A stretch of DNA of 64,000 nt, taken from the NCBI GenBank assembly GCA_964550635.1, contig CAZJZV010000007.1, forward strand, positions 7,021 through 71,020, read 5' to 3'. The translations under genes and the position numbers were made by a program. This stretch comes from RGIG4097 sp964550635. Its GTDB lineage: Bacteria > Bacillota > Clostridia > Christensenellales > CAG-917. The notes below the pieces were generated by a model. It searched no databases, was not told where the DNA came from, and saw only the letters and a program-made list of their open reading frames with translations. This document shows, piece by piece, positions 9,901-17,450 of this stretch (its first letter is position 1; every line of letters starts with the position of its first letter).

Positions 9901-10521
9901 TTTATAGAGTTGCGGAAGTATCTTCTTTTCTTCGGGGATGCCGTGGTCTTGAAGTTCGATATAGTAGTCGCCGGGGGCGAACATATCTCTCATCTTCGTT
10001 GCGTATTCGACCGCGCCTTGATAGTCGTTATGCACGAGATATTGCGGCACTTGCCCCGCAAGACACGCCGAGCAACAAATAAGTCCGTCCGTGTGCCCAT
10101 CCAAGAGTTTCAAGTCAATTCTCGGCTTGGTGTAGAAACCGTCCACGAAAGACTTCGACGACAAATACATCAGATTTTTGTAACCTTCGAGATTCTTCGC
10201 GAGCAGGATGAGATGTCGATTTTTGTGAAGGACTTCGGAAGTTTTCTGGTACATATCGTCGGCGACGTAGAACTCACTGCCGATGATAGGTTTTATGTCG
10301 TTCTTTCTCATTTGCGAAACGAAAATATGCACGCCGTACATATTGCCGTGGTCGGTGATTGCGACCGAATCCATACCCCTTGCCTTCAAGGCGTCCGCAA
10401 GCGGACAAGTCGTTGTGACCTTGTCCGGCTCGTCGGGATTTACGACCTGTTGAGAGAGCCTGACTGCGCCGTCAAGCAAACTGTATTCGGTGTGTAGATG
10501 AAGATGAACAAAATTTCCCAT
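6955..10521 (-). CDS. dnaE: DNA polymerase III subunit alpha
   Basis: A 1188-aa replicative polymerase of the DnaE type. Domains in order: PHP (FVHLHLHTEYSLLDG at residue 4, AITDHGNMYG near 58); palm with the catalytic aspartates in MPDFDVDFCF near residue 420; fingers (YQEQVMQIAQKVAGYSFGGAD near 725-745); a helix-hairpin-helix region (KRMVENLIKGGAFDCFGKTR); and a C-terminal OB fold (VTMGCIVASYERKVTKTD) followed by a short tail. Length is normal. It begins 66 nt after whiA. No strong promoter is visible in that gap (a TATAAA lies about 35 nt before the ATG), so it may be read from the whiA operon. Confidence 0.97.
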   Translation of the reverse strand: MGNFVHLHLHTEYSLLDGAVRLSQQVVNPDEPDKVTTTCPLADALKARGMDSVAITDHGNMYGVHIFVSQMRKNDIKPIIGSEFYVADDMYQKTSEVLHKNRHLILLAKNLEGYKNLMYLSSKSFVDGFYTKPRIDLKLLDGHTDGLICCSACLAGQVPQYLVHNDYQGAVEYATKMRDMFAPGDYYIELQDHGIPEEKKILPQLYKLAKEIGVKVVATNDVHYIEREDADVQDTMECINLGCKKTEVNGIRFESDNFYLKSEEEMRELFAWCPEAIDNTREIADKVSDYFVADTKHVFYIPHYTNDEIGDRTTAQYLHDLAWERIKNRYDVITPEIKQRLDYELGVINKCGFNDYFLIVWDYCNAAKEMGIPVGPGRGSGVGSLVAYSIGITDVDPLRYKLIFERFLSEERVTMPDFDVDFCFVRRPEVIDYVVKKYGADKVSQIIAYSTMSAKAAVKDVARVYDVPYTESNNWVKDIPNGKYLLRQVLTPGSEGYSEDFRMLYETNPQAREVIDVAIRLEGMPRQTSEHAAGVVICSEPLLDHVPLSRNKDDIVTQFDKLVVENIGLLKMDFLGLKTLTDISEACKYIKEDKGVDVDFHKLGYEDPKIYELIASGDCEAVFQLESGGMKKFMSQLQPTNIEDVIAGISLYRPGPMQFIDDFIKGKREPDKVVYAHPLLKEVLEVTYGCIVYQEQVMQIAQKVAGYSFGGADIMRRAISKKKLAVLEAQKEIFLHGGYLAGDATHRYIIGAVANGVSEEIASSLFDSILKFASYAFNKSHAAAYTFLTYQTAWLKCYYPVHFLAAVINNRITNAEEVTHYINYLRRQGVKILAPDINRSKQLFSIEGNNVRYGLMGVKNVGENAIDFVIKERENGEFKDLKDFISRCTGQINKRMVENLIKGGAFDCFGKTRSTLMASYESIMNQVANDRKSSLSGQMSLFDELIEDVEVKYTELAEYSKQQILSEEKEVLGMYVSGHPLDDYVVRKGEFNFDTGMLYVESEEVSDDEDEGENAGMVVDKNLAGKPVTMGCIVASYERKVTKTDQRRFAVGKLEDRMGAISFSMFARAYERYGRLLEGDAPIKVYGKIDLRDESDPKINVEKIEPWENNTTKDAGGVLYVLINNDNEMKLIGGVLAIHKGNVPVQAQVKKNGKYCLMEFPQRAEVTDELIRKLKNIVGENNVKYVIK

Positions 10522-10587
10522 TTCCTTTTTCCCTGTTTATATTCGTATTTTATACCGTTATTTTCGCACGATAAAGTGTCGTTTGTG

Positions 10588-11553
10588 TCAATTACCGCTT
10601 TCCGCAATCTCAACGAGTTTGCGAAGTCTGTGGTTCAGACAACTCTTGCTAACCCCCAAAATATCCGCAAGTTCTTGAAGAGTTGCCGTTTGATATTCAA
10701 GCCTTGCTTGCGCCGTTTCGTATAGCACCGCGGAGAGAGAATCGAGTCCGTCCCTTTCTTCGATGACGCCGATTGCAAGCAGTTGCTTGTTGCACGCCTC
10801 ATATGTTTTGTCAAGGTTTGCCGTTTCACAAATGACCGCGCGGTTGAGTGCGTTTGCGGTTTCTCTTTCTTCGATGATTTTGTTCAGTCTGCTTTGGCAG
10901 TCGTATAGGTCGAGCACGCCCAGCATTTTCAACACGCTTTCTCTGTCCTTGACGTAGACGAGATGCACCGCACCCCTTTCACTGATTTTCGCTTGCACGC
11001 CGTAACCCGCAAGCAAATCTGCGACGCTCTTTGCGCCGTCCTCTTCTTCTATGCGGTATTCAAAATGGTAGCCGTCTTTTTTCTCGTCGCTATCGGAGAT
11101 ACTAGGAACGTACACGCCCCCGCACGCAAGGAATAATCCTTTGAGATACGCTTTGCCGAGATTATAATCCCTTGCAAATTCTTTCGGCACTTCGATTTCG
11201 ATTCCGTCCACTTCGCTCTCGTCCGCGATATGCGTATCTTCGAGAAGTTGAGTGACGTAGCCCGATTGCACCGCAACCGTAAACGCTCTTTCGCCCTTCT
11301 TCGAGCCGGACTTGATTTCGTCCGCGGAAATCTCAAATTCGGATGGGTATAACTCCTTCAACACCGACACGAGATAAAGCGCTTCGTCGTAACCGTCCAC
11401 CGCTATCACGAAGTTTTTGCGTTTGCCGTTGATATGGATATACCCCGCGTTTTTCGCGACGGCGGATATGAAAGCGCAAGCCGCCCTGCCCGTAGGCACT
11501 GCGGAAGTCGTCAATTCTCTGATTGCAGTTTCTCTGAAATTTTCTTTACTCAT
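10588..11553 (-). CDS. whiA: DNA-binding protein WhiA
   Basis: A 321-aa WhiA homologue. Residues 1-200 form the degenerate LAGLIDADG-like fold typical of the family (GRAACAFISAVAKNAGYIHI, YLKGLFLACGGVYVPSIS). The C-terminus carries the helix-turn-helix (LQELADILGVSKSCLNHRLRKLVEIAE, two stretches). WhiA influences cell division and chromosome segregation in Firmicutes and sporulation in Streptomyces. Its start overlaps the PHP gene stop by 4 nt. In many Firmicutes whiA follows rapZ and yvcK; neither is present here. Confidence 0.93.
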   Translation of the reverse strand: MSKENFRETAIRELTTSAVPTGRAACAFISAVAKNAGYIHINGKRKNFVIAVDGYDEALYLVSVLKELYPSEFEISADEIKSGSKKGERAFTVAVQSGYVTQLLEDTHIADESEVDGIEIEVPKEFARDYNLGKAYLKGLFLACGGVYVPSISDSDEKKDGYHFEYRIEEEDGAKSVADLLAGYGVQAKISERGAVHLVYVKDRESVLKMLGVLDLYDCQSRLNKIIEERETANALNRAVICETANLDKTYEACNKQLLAIGVIEERDGLDSLSAVLYETAQARLEYQTATLQELADILGVSKSCLNHRLRKLVEIAESGN

Positions 11554-12305
11554 TTTTTGTAGTCCGATTTGTCCTTGAACGTAGGCAATTTGTCCACGCC
11601 GTATATTCTGTTTTTAGGCACGCCGTGTTTCTCGACGAATTTCATCACCTTGTCGAACTTGCCGATTTTGGCGGTTTCGTGAGCGTCCGAGCCGATTATG
11701 AAATTCACACCGCTTTCAACAAGTACGTCAATATCCTTTTCAAGAGTGGATATATGTTTCTCGTTGAGTTCGACGTAAATATTTTTCTCTTTTGCCTTTT
11801 TAGCGACCGCCGCGACGTCCACGAGTGCGCGATGATTGAGATGCACAAGCACGTCTATCGGGTATCTGTCCATAGCGGATAGATATGCTTTCGTGTTCAC
11901 GTCGACGAGAGTTTCTCTTTTCTTTCTCGGAGCAAATCCGTTGATTAGCACGAAAGCCGTATTGCCTTTCAGGTGCTTCGGTTGCAAAAACCGATGAAAT
12001 CCGAGTTGCAATATATCGCAATGCGGAACGACGCTATCAGGCACGTCCATATCTCCGTTAGGATTTAGCAAATTGCCTTCCACCCCGACGAGTACGCGAA
12101 TATCTCCGTCCCTGTTTTTCAACTCCTGACTGACCTTTTCAAAGTCGTATTTCGGATAGGTCAAATGACAAAGGAGAGTGCCGAAACTATGTTCGGTTAT
12201 CGCGACTTCTTTCAGACCGAGTTCGACGGCACGTTTGACGTTGTCCTTCATCGGGCACTTTCCGTCGCTCGCGTTGGTATGGGTATGGTAATCGCCCTTT
12301 ATCAT
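11550..12305 (-). CDS. PHP-domain phosphoesterase (histidinol-phosphatase/YcdX-like)
   Basis: A 251-aa PHP (polymerase and histidinol phosphatase) domain protein. Metal-binding motifs are visible in order: DYHTHTNASDGKC at residue 5, ITEHSFG near 36, VGVEGNLLN near 72, HLNHRA near 156, and GSDAHE near 205. It probably hydrolyses a phosphate ester in the cytosol; the substrate is unknown. It overlaps murB upstream and whiA downstream by 4 nt each, so the three are translated as a coupled set. A PHP gene at this place is common in Clostridia. Confidence 0.85.
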   Translation of the reverse strand: MIKGDYHTHTNASDGKCPMKDNVKRAVELGLKEVAITEHSFGTLLCHLTYPKYDFEKVSQELKNRDGDIRVLVGVEGNLLNPNGDMDVPDSVVPHCDILQLGFHRFLQPKHLKGNTAFVLINGFAPRKKRETLVDVNTKAYLSAMDRYPIDVLVHLNHRALVDVAAVAKKAKEKNIYVELNEKHISTLEKDIDVLVESGVNFIIGSDAHETAKIGKFDKVMKFVEKHGVPKNRIYGVDKLPTFKDKSDYKK

Positions 12306-13114
12306 TCAAGCACCTCAAATTCTCTTTCGAGAGTGATTCCGAATTTTTCTTTAACGGTGTGTTCCGCAAGGCGCGCAAGAGAGAGAAAATTGCTTGCACT
12401 TCCACCGCCTACGTTGACGATGAAATTTGCGTGTAGCGCGCTGATTTCCGCACCGCCTATTCTTTCCCCTTTCAGTCCGCAAAGGTCTATATACTTCCCT
12501 GCGGGCAAGTCCGCTTTTTTGAAAACGCTACCCACGGACGGCAATCGCGGTTGAGTTTTCATCCGTGTTTCCACGCACTTTTTCGCCCTTGCTCTCGACT
12601 CGTCTGCGGACAGGTTTTCAAGCCTGAACGCGACTTCGACGACCGCGCCGTCAACACCCTTGCGGTATCCCCAAGGAATATCGCGGGCATCTATCCATTT
12701 TGCAGAAAAGCCACTTGACACCTTGATTTTGTCAACGTAATCTTTCGTTTCGTGCAAGAACGCTCCCGCATTCATCTTCACGATACCGCCGACCGTTGCA
12801 GGCACGCCCGCCAAAAATTCAAGTCCGCCCAGTCCGAAACTCCTTGCCGCCGCCGTGACCGACGACACCTTTGCGCCCGCCTGTGCGTGGATTATTCCGT
12901 CTTCAAACCACACGCGGTTTAGCAGTTTTGTGGACGCGACGGGTGTAGATATTTCCCCGTCCGCGATGATTACGTTTGAGCCGCCGCCCAAAATATACGC
13001 ACCTTGAAGAGATAAAAACTCGTCTTCGGTTTCGGGCAGATATAGCGACTTTATCACCCCACCGCCCTTGTAGGTTGACAGGGTTTTCGCGCTTACGTTT
13101 TTCTCGATTCTCAT
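12302..13114 (-). CDS. murB: UDP-N-acetylenolpyruvoylglucosamine reductase
   Basis: A 270-aa MurB, the FAD/NADPH enzyme that makes UDP-N-acetylmuramate for peptidoglycan. FAD-binding motifs are YILGGGSNVIIADG (near 51), the second site GGLEFLAGVPATVGGIVKMNAGAF (near 96-118, given in overlapping parts) and PSVGSVFKKADLPAGKYID with the catalytic Ser (near 196). It appears to be the short type II form. No Shine-Dalgarno precedes the ATG; instead a TATAAT ends 6 nt upstream, so the mRNA may be leaderless. The stop overlaps the PHP gene. Confidence 0.94.
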   Translation of the reverse strand: MRIEKNVSAKTLSTYKGGGVIKSLYLPETEDEFLSLQGAYILGGGSNVIIADGEISTPVASTKLLNRVWFEDGIIHAQAGAKVSSVTAAARSFGLGGLEFLAGVPATVGGIVKMNAGAFLHETKDYVDKIKVSSGFSAKWIDARDIPWGYRKGVDGAVVEVAFRLENLSADESRARAKKCVETRMKTQPRLPSVGSVFKKADLPAGKYIDLCGLKGERIGGAEISALHANFIVNVGGGSASNFLSLARLAEHTVKEKFGITLEREFEVLE

Positions 13115-13120
13115 ATAATA

Positions 13121-13126
13121 ATTATA
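13121..13126 (-). promoter_or_regulatory. -10 box 6 nt before murB, possible leaderless start
   Basis: Minus-strand TATAAT is followed by six bases (TATTAT) and then the murB ATG. A transcript starting 7 nt after the -10 would begin at the A of ATG. The block CATATAATTATTATATG (13112-13128) is a perfect palindrome around one base. No good -35 is visible at 17 bp. Confidence 0.5.
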
Positions 13127-13175
13127 TGAGTGTTAGAATATTATAGATTATTTCCCCCGCATTTTCAAGGGGTAT

Positions 13176-14987
13176 TTACTCCCCTTTTCTGAGAGCGTCG
13201 AGAAGTTTCATTGCGCCGTCGAGAGAAAATCCGTCCACCATTGCGATTTCTTCCGCCGTAGCATTTTTGACGTTTTCCGCCGAGCCGAATTTTTTGAGCA
13301 AAGCGGTTGCCTTTTTCGGACCTATGCCGTCAATCTCTCTCAACTCGCTTTCACTCATACGCTTTGAGTGCAAATTGCGGTGGAAAGTGATTGCAAAGCG
13401 GTGCGCTTCGTCGCGCACCCTTTGAAGAAGATACAACGCAACCGAATCTCTAGGGAGCAATATGCTTTCTTTCGGCGCACTGCCAAGGAAGACTTCTTCT
13501 TCTCTCTTTGCAAGAGAGAGAATTTCAAGGTCGGTGCGCCCTTCTTCCGCAAGAGCGTCGAGAGCGTAGGCAAGTTGTCCTTTTCCGCCGTCGATGAGAA
13601 TAAGGTCGGGAGCGGTCGAGAAACTCTCGTCCGTTTCGTCGGGGGAATTGAGTCTTTCGAGTCGACGGAGCAGAGTTTCGCGCATACACGCAAAGTCGTT
13701 GTTTCCTTCGACCGTCTTGATTTTGAATTTTCTATAGTGTGATTTTTTCGGCTCACCGCCTTCAAAAACAACCATACTCGACACCTTATCCACTCCTGAA
13801 ACGTGGGATATATCGTACGCTTCTATGCGGTTAGGCAGTGTCTTCAAATTGAGAAGTTCGGCAAGTTGCTTGACTGCGCCAAGTGTGCGGAGTTCTTTTC
13901 TCTCTTCCACGGTGCCGTGTTTTTCGAGAGCGTCGCGCGCGTTCGTGTGCGCAAGGTCGAGAAGTTGTTTCCGCACGCCCTGTTTCGGTTCGAGCACGAG
14001 AATTTTTCTGCCCGCAATATCCGACACGCCATCGGACAACACGTCCCTATCCGCAACGCCGTCCGTCACTATTTCGTCCGCAACGGGTGGGGTGAAAGTA
14101 TAGAATTGATAAAGGTATGACGACAATTCTTCTTCCGCGCCGACGAAGACGTCGTTTTCACCGCCGACGAGTTTTCCGCCGCGCACGACGAGCATACTCA
14201 CCGCGGAATTTACACCGTTTGTTTCGAGTGCAAATATGTCGAGATTGAAATCTTTCGGAAGTGCCGACACCTGTTTTCTGACGATTTTGTCAAGGACGGC
14301 AAGTTTTTCTTTATATCTTTGAGCGACTTCGAAATTTTCTTCTTCCGCGAAGTGCATCATACGCTCTTTTAGCACCTTCTCGATTTCCCTATCGTTACCT
14401 TTCAAAAAGTTGACGACTTTCGAGATTTCCGCGCGGTATTCTTCTTCGCTCACCTTTCCCGTGCAAGGTGCGATACACTTTCCAAGGTGCGCATTCAGGC
14501 AGGGGCGGGATGGTTTCGACAAATCCCTATGGCAGTCGCGGACGGGAAACGCGGTGTGGATAAGGTCGAAAATATCCTTGATATTCACCGACTGCATATA
14601 CGGTCCGAAATATTTTGCGCCGTCGTTTTTGAGAGTCCTGACAAGGTCGATTGTCGGATAACTCTCTCGCAAATCTATCCTGACGAAAGGATACGACTTG
14701 TCGTCTTTCAAGAGAATGTTATATTGCGGAGTATGTTTTTTGATGAGATTGTTTTCGGTGACGAGAGCGTCCACTTCGCTCGCGCAAATGATATAGCGGA
14801 AATCCGCGACGTGGTCGAGCATCGCCATAACCTTGACGGTTTTCACGGAGTCGACGAAATACTGGCGCAAGCGTTTGCGGAGATTTTTCGCCTTGCCGAC
14901 GTAAATAATCTCACCGCTCTCGTCGAGCATCATATACACCCCGGGATTGTCGGGGACGTCTTTGAGTTTTGCTTTGAAATCGACCAT
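13176..14987 (-). CDS. uvrC: UvrABC system protein C (excinuclease)
   Basis: A 603-aa UvrC making the dual incision in nucleotide excision repair. Domains: GIY-YIG nuclease (PGVYMMLDESGEIIYVGKAK, residues 13-32), UVR motif (MMHFAEEENFEVAQRYKEKL near 205-225), the RNase H-like second nuclease domain (EAYDISHVSG near 370; DLILIDGGKGQL near 437), and a C-terminal double helix-hairpin-helix (LREIDGIGPKKATALLKKFG, near 555-575). I start at the ATG at 14987; the upstream TTG frame would run through the promoter. There is no Shine-Dalgarno, but TATAAT sits exactly 6 nt before the ATG. Confidence 0.95.
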   Translation of the reverse strand: MVDFKAKLKDVPDNPGVYMMLDESGEIIYVGKAKNLRKRLRQYFVDSVKTVKVMAMLDHVADFRYIICASEVDALVTENNLIKKHTPQYNILLKDDKSYPFVRIDLRESYPTIDLVRTLKNDGAKYFGPYMQSVNIKDIFDLIHTAFPVRDCHRDLSKPSRPCLNAHLGKCIAPCTGKVSEEEYRAEISKVVNFLKGNDREIEKVLKERMMHFAEEENFEVAQRYKEKLAVLDKIVRKQVSALPKDFNLDIFALETNGVNSAVSMLVVRGGKLVGGENDVFVGAEEELSSYLYQFYTFTPPVADEIVTDGVADRDVLSDGVSDIAGRKILVLEPKQGVRKQLLDLAHTNARDALEKHGTVEERKELRTLGAVKQLAELLNLKTLPNRIEAYDISHVSGVDKVSSMVVFEGGEPKKSHYRKFKIKTVEGNNDFACMRETLLRRLERLNSPDETDESFSTAPDLILIDGGKGQLAYALDALAEEGRTDLEILSLAKREEEVFLGSAPKESILLPRDSVALYLLQRVRDEAHRFAITFHRNLHSKRMSESELREIDGIGPKKATALLKKFGSAENVKNATAEEIAMVDGFSLDGAMKLLDALRKGE

Positions 14988-14993
14988 AAAAAG

Positions 14994-15022
14994 ATTATAT
15001 CCCAAAAACGATTTTTAGTAAA
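14994..15022 (-). promoter_or_regulatory. uvrC promoter giving a leaderless mRNA
   Basis: Minus-strand TTTACT (15017-15022), 17 bp, TATAAT (14994-14999), then CTTTTT and the ATG. The expected transcription start coincides with the start codon. The stretch 15023-15234 holds a 12-bp palindrome (ATCAAATTTGAT) and a GCGTGAA...TTCACGC pair but no gene. Confidence 0.65.
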
Positions 15023-15234
15023 TATATAATCTGTAAAGATTATAAGTCGGGAATATATTGTGTTGCAAACGGCGGGCGGTTACAACGGCGGACGGAAAAG
15101 CGTAACCCCCGAAAAGCAGGGGCAAAATACTATCATATAGGCGTGAATTTGGCAAGAACTTTTTGTTTTATGGCAAAAAAATTCTTATCCTATCAAATTT
15201 GATTTTGCGTTTCACGCAGGCGACTTCATCTTGC

Positions 15235-15405
15235 CTACGAATTGCAGTTGCACCGATTTTCATTCTCGTCAGGGCAATTTGCGGTCATACAAAGTGCGAA
15301 TAGCACCGCGCCCATCACCGCGATTTCTCTTGACGACATATTGCCGTCCGACGAAAAGGCAAGGAATATCACGAGCAAAAACAAATACCAATTATCTTCA
15401 AACAT
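15235..15405 (-). CDS. 56-aa membrane microprotein with Cys-rich tail
   Basis: A small gene easily missed. On the minus strand AGGAGC is followed by AAATT and an ATG, opening a 56-codon frame ending in TAG. The product starts MFEDNWYLFLLVIFLAFSS, giving one hydrophobic helix (about 6-18), continues through a second hydrophobic stretch (AVMGAVLFALCMTAN), and ends in a short polar tail with three cysteines (residues 44, 52, 54). Small proteins of this shape are common in Clostridia and their role is unknown. It diverges from the ArsR-type regulator 91 bp away, which could control it; that link is inference. Confidence 0.65.
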   Translation of the reverse strand: MFEDNWYLFLLVIFLAFSSDGNMSSREIAVMGAVLFALCMTANCPDENENRCNCNS

Positions 15406-15484
15406 AATTTGCTCCTATGACTTTTTCTCACAATATGCGATGAGAAAAAACAAAGTTACGAAATTTTCGCTTGAAAAGGAGAGT

Positions 15485-15490
15485 TATAAT
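15485..15490 (+). promoter_or_regulatory. -10 box 6 nt before the ArsR-type gene
   Basis: TATAAT is followed by CAGCGT and the ATG at 15497, the same -10-to-ATG distance as at uvrC and murB. No convincing -35 was found. Its complement reads TTATAA, so the site could also fire towards the divergent microprotein gene. Confidence 0.45.
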
Positions 15491-15496
15491 CAGCGT

Positions 15497-15835
15497 ATGG
15501 AAATTCTTCTTGACGAAAACACCGCCAATCTTGTCAAAACGTATATTCCGCGAAATGCGGTGCTTTACGAATTGTCCGAATTTTTCTCGGTCTGCTCCGA
15601 CGCTACGCGCACGAAAATCATATGCGCCCTGTCAATCAGCGAAATGTGCGTGACCGACCTATGCTCCCTACTCTCTCTAAACCAAACGACCTGCTCCCAC
15701 CAACTGAAATATTTGAAATCGGCGGGGATTGTCGCAATGCGACGAGAAGGCAAAATCATTTTCTACTCCCTGAAAAACAAAAAAATCGAGGACGTACTCC
15801 TCGCAGGTGTTGAATTTTTGAAAATGGGTGATTGA
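15497..15835 (+). CDS. ArsR/SmtB-family transcriptional regulator
   Basis: A 112-aa winged-helix regulator. The core runs EFFSVCSDATRTKIICAL (helix 1-2), EMCVTDLCSLLSLNQ (metal-site helix position, two Cys) and the recognition helix TTCSHQLKYLKSAG, with the wing RREGKIIFYSL. Cys-X3-Cys in the EMCVTDLC stretch resembles the ELCVCDL thiol site of ArsR/CadC, so a metal or thiol/redox ligand is plausible. A longer upstream frame exists, but the ATG at 15497 gives the family length and has a -10 box at the leaderless distance. It is one of the few plus-strand genes and diverges from the 56-aa microprotein gene. Confidence 0.85.
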   Translation: MEILLDENTANLVKTYIPRNAVLYELSEFFSVCSDATRTKIICALSISEMCVTDLCSLLSLNQTTCSHQLKYLKSAGIVAMRREGKIIFYSLKNKKIEDVLLAGVEFLKMGD

Positions 15836-15946
15836 CAAGTCAAAGTACAAAGTTTCGTCCGTCAACAGTCCGCAGACTTCCATTTGAAACGATTGCTTAT
15901 TCATATAGGCATATCACCCGACTTTCCGTCGTTTGAAACGGTCTAT

Positions 15947-16693
15947 CTATTCATCGAAGGGTGACTTTTCGGCATTCGATTTTTCATCAATGGATTTATC
16001 ATCGCCTAAACCGCTCGACTTGTTTTCGCTCGACTTGTCGTCTTTGTCGAAATTTTGTTCGTTTTCACCGTCAAAAACGCTTTCATCATCGAAAACGTCG
16101 TCCGTCATATCGTCGTCCATATCATCAAACGGATTTTCATCGACGACTTCGGTTTTATTTTGCCGTTTTCTCAACACCTTTTCGGTGCGGTTTTTCACGT
16201 AGAGATAGACGTAACCGAGCAAAAAGTCGACCGCAATCAATACGACAGTCCCCACTATCGCGATGGCGTAGTACGGAATTTTGCCGATTATTTCTTCGGA
16301 AATCATAATGTTTCCCGCGACGAAATACAAAAACGCGAGCGCAAGATTGATATACACCGCTTTGACCGACAGAGATATAAACCATTTGACGTGCTTTTCA
16401 ATGAAAATCCCCGACAAAATCGCCATGGGTGCAAAGTATACGACGTACCCCGCAACCGCAAAAAAATCCCCCGTGATTGCAAAGGAAATCAAGGAGGATG
16501 CTATATATGCCACTACGGACGAAAAGTAGTATTTTTGTGAGAGCGGAATCATAATCGCAACGCATGCCGCGACGAAAAATCCAATCGTGCCGTACTTGAC
16601 GACGACGGAAAGGGACACGAGCAGAGTTGCAATCCCTGCCGCCACACCGCCTAACGCGACTTCATAGATAATCCGCTGTCTGTCTTTTTTCAT
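15947..16693 (-). CDS. Multi-pass membrane protein with acidic C-terminal tail
   Basis: A 248-aa protein of unknown function. Residues 1-165 contain about five or six hydrophobic helices, for example VALGGVAAGIATLLVSLSVV, GTIGFFVAACVAIMIPL, YAIAIVGTVVLIAVDFLLG. The compact layout recalls small substrate-binding membrane components such as ECF S subunits, but no diagnostic motif is present. The last 75 residues are hydrophilic and very rich in Asp, Glu and Ser, presumably a disordered cytosolic tail. It lies 115 bp downstream of the J-like gene, beyond a repeat-bearing spacer. Confidence 0.75.
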   Translation of the reverse strand: MKKDRQRIIYEVALGGVAAGIATLLVSLSVVVKYGTIGFFVAACVAIMIPLSQKYYFSSVVAYIASSLISFAITGDFFAVAGYVVYFAPMAILSGIFIEKHVKWFISLSVKAVYINLALAFLYFVAGNIMISEEIIGKIPYYAIAIVGTVVLIAVDFLLGYVYLYVKNRTEKVLRKRQNKTEVVDENPFDDMDDDMTDDVFDDESVFDGENEQNFDKDDKSSENKSSGLGDDKSIDEKSNAEKSPFDE

Positions 16694-16703
16694 CGCTTAA
16701 CTG

Positions 16704-16800
16704 ATTGCCCCGTCCATTGCTTCTCGCAATGACGATTTGGGTTGTGAAACTTTCTCCGTCGCACTCACTTTTTCATTCCGAGCGGAGCGTTGGAATCTAC
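16704..16800. repeat. Two diverged REP-like hairpins
   Basis: Bases 16704-16733 resemble the reverse complement of the GCAATGAC-type repeat at 36351-36385. Bases 16773-16797 (CATTCCGAGCGGAGCGTTGGAA) match the GGAATGACAGAG-type repeat found at 6748, 36297 and 36641. Together they fill the gap between the J-like gene and the membrane-protein gene. Confidence 0.6.
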
Positions 16801-16808
16801 GGGGACGG

Positions 16809-17450
16809 TCAGCAACAACGTATAAGGTCGCCACCCATACATTCGCAACAGCAGTCCGCGCACCAAAGTGCTTGGCAAGCGGTGCAAATTCCGTCTGCGA
16901 CGTCTGCGTTTTGGGAGTACGACTTTTGGGGTGCGGAATTGTTGTAATAATTCGTACCGCTCTTTTCTTTTTGGAACGCATTCGTACCGTCGATTTTGCG
17001 TTTCAAATTGTCGAGCGCCCTTTTATACTTATCGTTGTCGGGGTCTTCTGCGAGAGCCATTTCGAGTTGACGTTTACTCTCGTTGAGCCAACTTTTCTCG
17101 TAGAAGATTATTGCTTGATAGTAGTGCCATTCGCCGTCGCGGATAGACATATCGTCAAGACGACGTTGCGCCTCGTCGAACTTTTTATTTTTGATCAAAG
17201 TTTTGACGTCTGAATATCCGCCCGAATACTCTTCGTCACCACTGACGGTGGCGGATTCGTGGGACATTTCCATAGCCTGTTGATACGCTTGGTCGAGTTC
17301 TTCGAGTTTTCTTGCGGCGTTAGCACCCGCCTCACCCTCGTCGAAAACGTGAGCGGAATAGAAACTGCGTTTGGTTTTGTACGCTTCGAGAATTTCCGCT
17401 TGGGACGCACCGCGACTGAGCCCTAAAATTACATACGGATCTTGTGGCAT
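16809..17450 (-). CDS. J-domain-like protein with TPR-like region and Cys-rich tail
   Basis: 213 aa. The N-terminus resembles a J domain (PYVILGLSRGASQAEILEAYK) but the HPD motif that stimulates DnaK is missing: the loop reads KRSFYSAHVFDEGEAG. A TPR-like helical pair follows (residues 80-145, WHYYQAIIFYEKSWLNESKR). The C-terminus is cysteine-dense (CTACQALWCADCCCEC, then two more Cys at the end), a likely metal site or membrane-associated knob. It overlaps the DUF5685 gene by 22 bp, so the two products probably act together. A canonical DnaK co-chaperone role is unlikely without HPD. Confidence 0.8.
   Translation of the reverse strand: MPQDPYVILGLSRGASQAEILEAYKTKRSFYSAHVFDEGEAGANAARKLEELDQAYQQAMEMSHESATVSGDEEYSGGYSDVKTLIKNKKFDEAQRRLDDMSIRDGEWHYYQAIIFYEKSWLNESKRQLEMALAEDPDNDKYKRALDNLKRKIDGTNAFQKEKSGTNYYNNSAPQKSYSQNADVADGICTACQALWCADCCCECMGGDLIRCC

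Noticed and set aside
15242..15496. N-terminal extension of the ArsR-type regulator
   Set aside because: It would double the family length, overlaps a well-supported minus-strand microprotein and contains the promoter.
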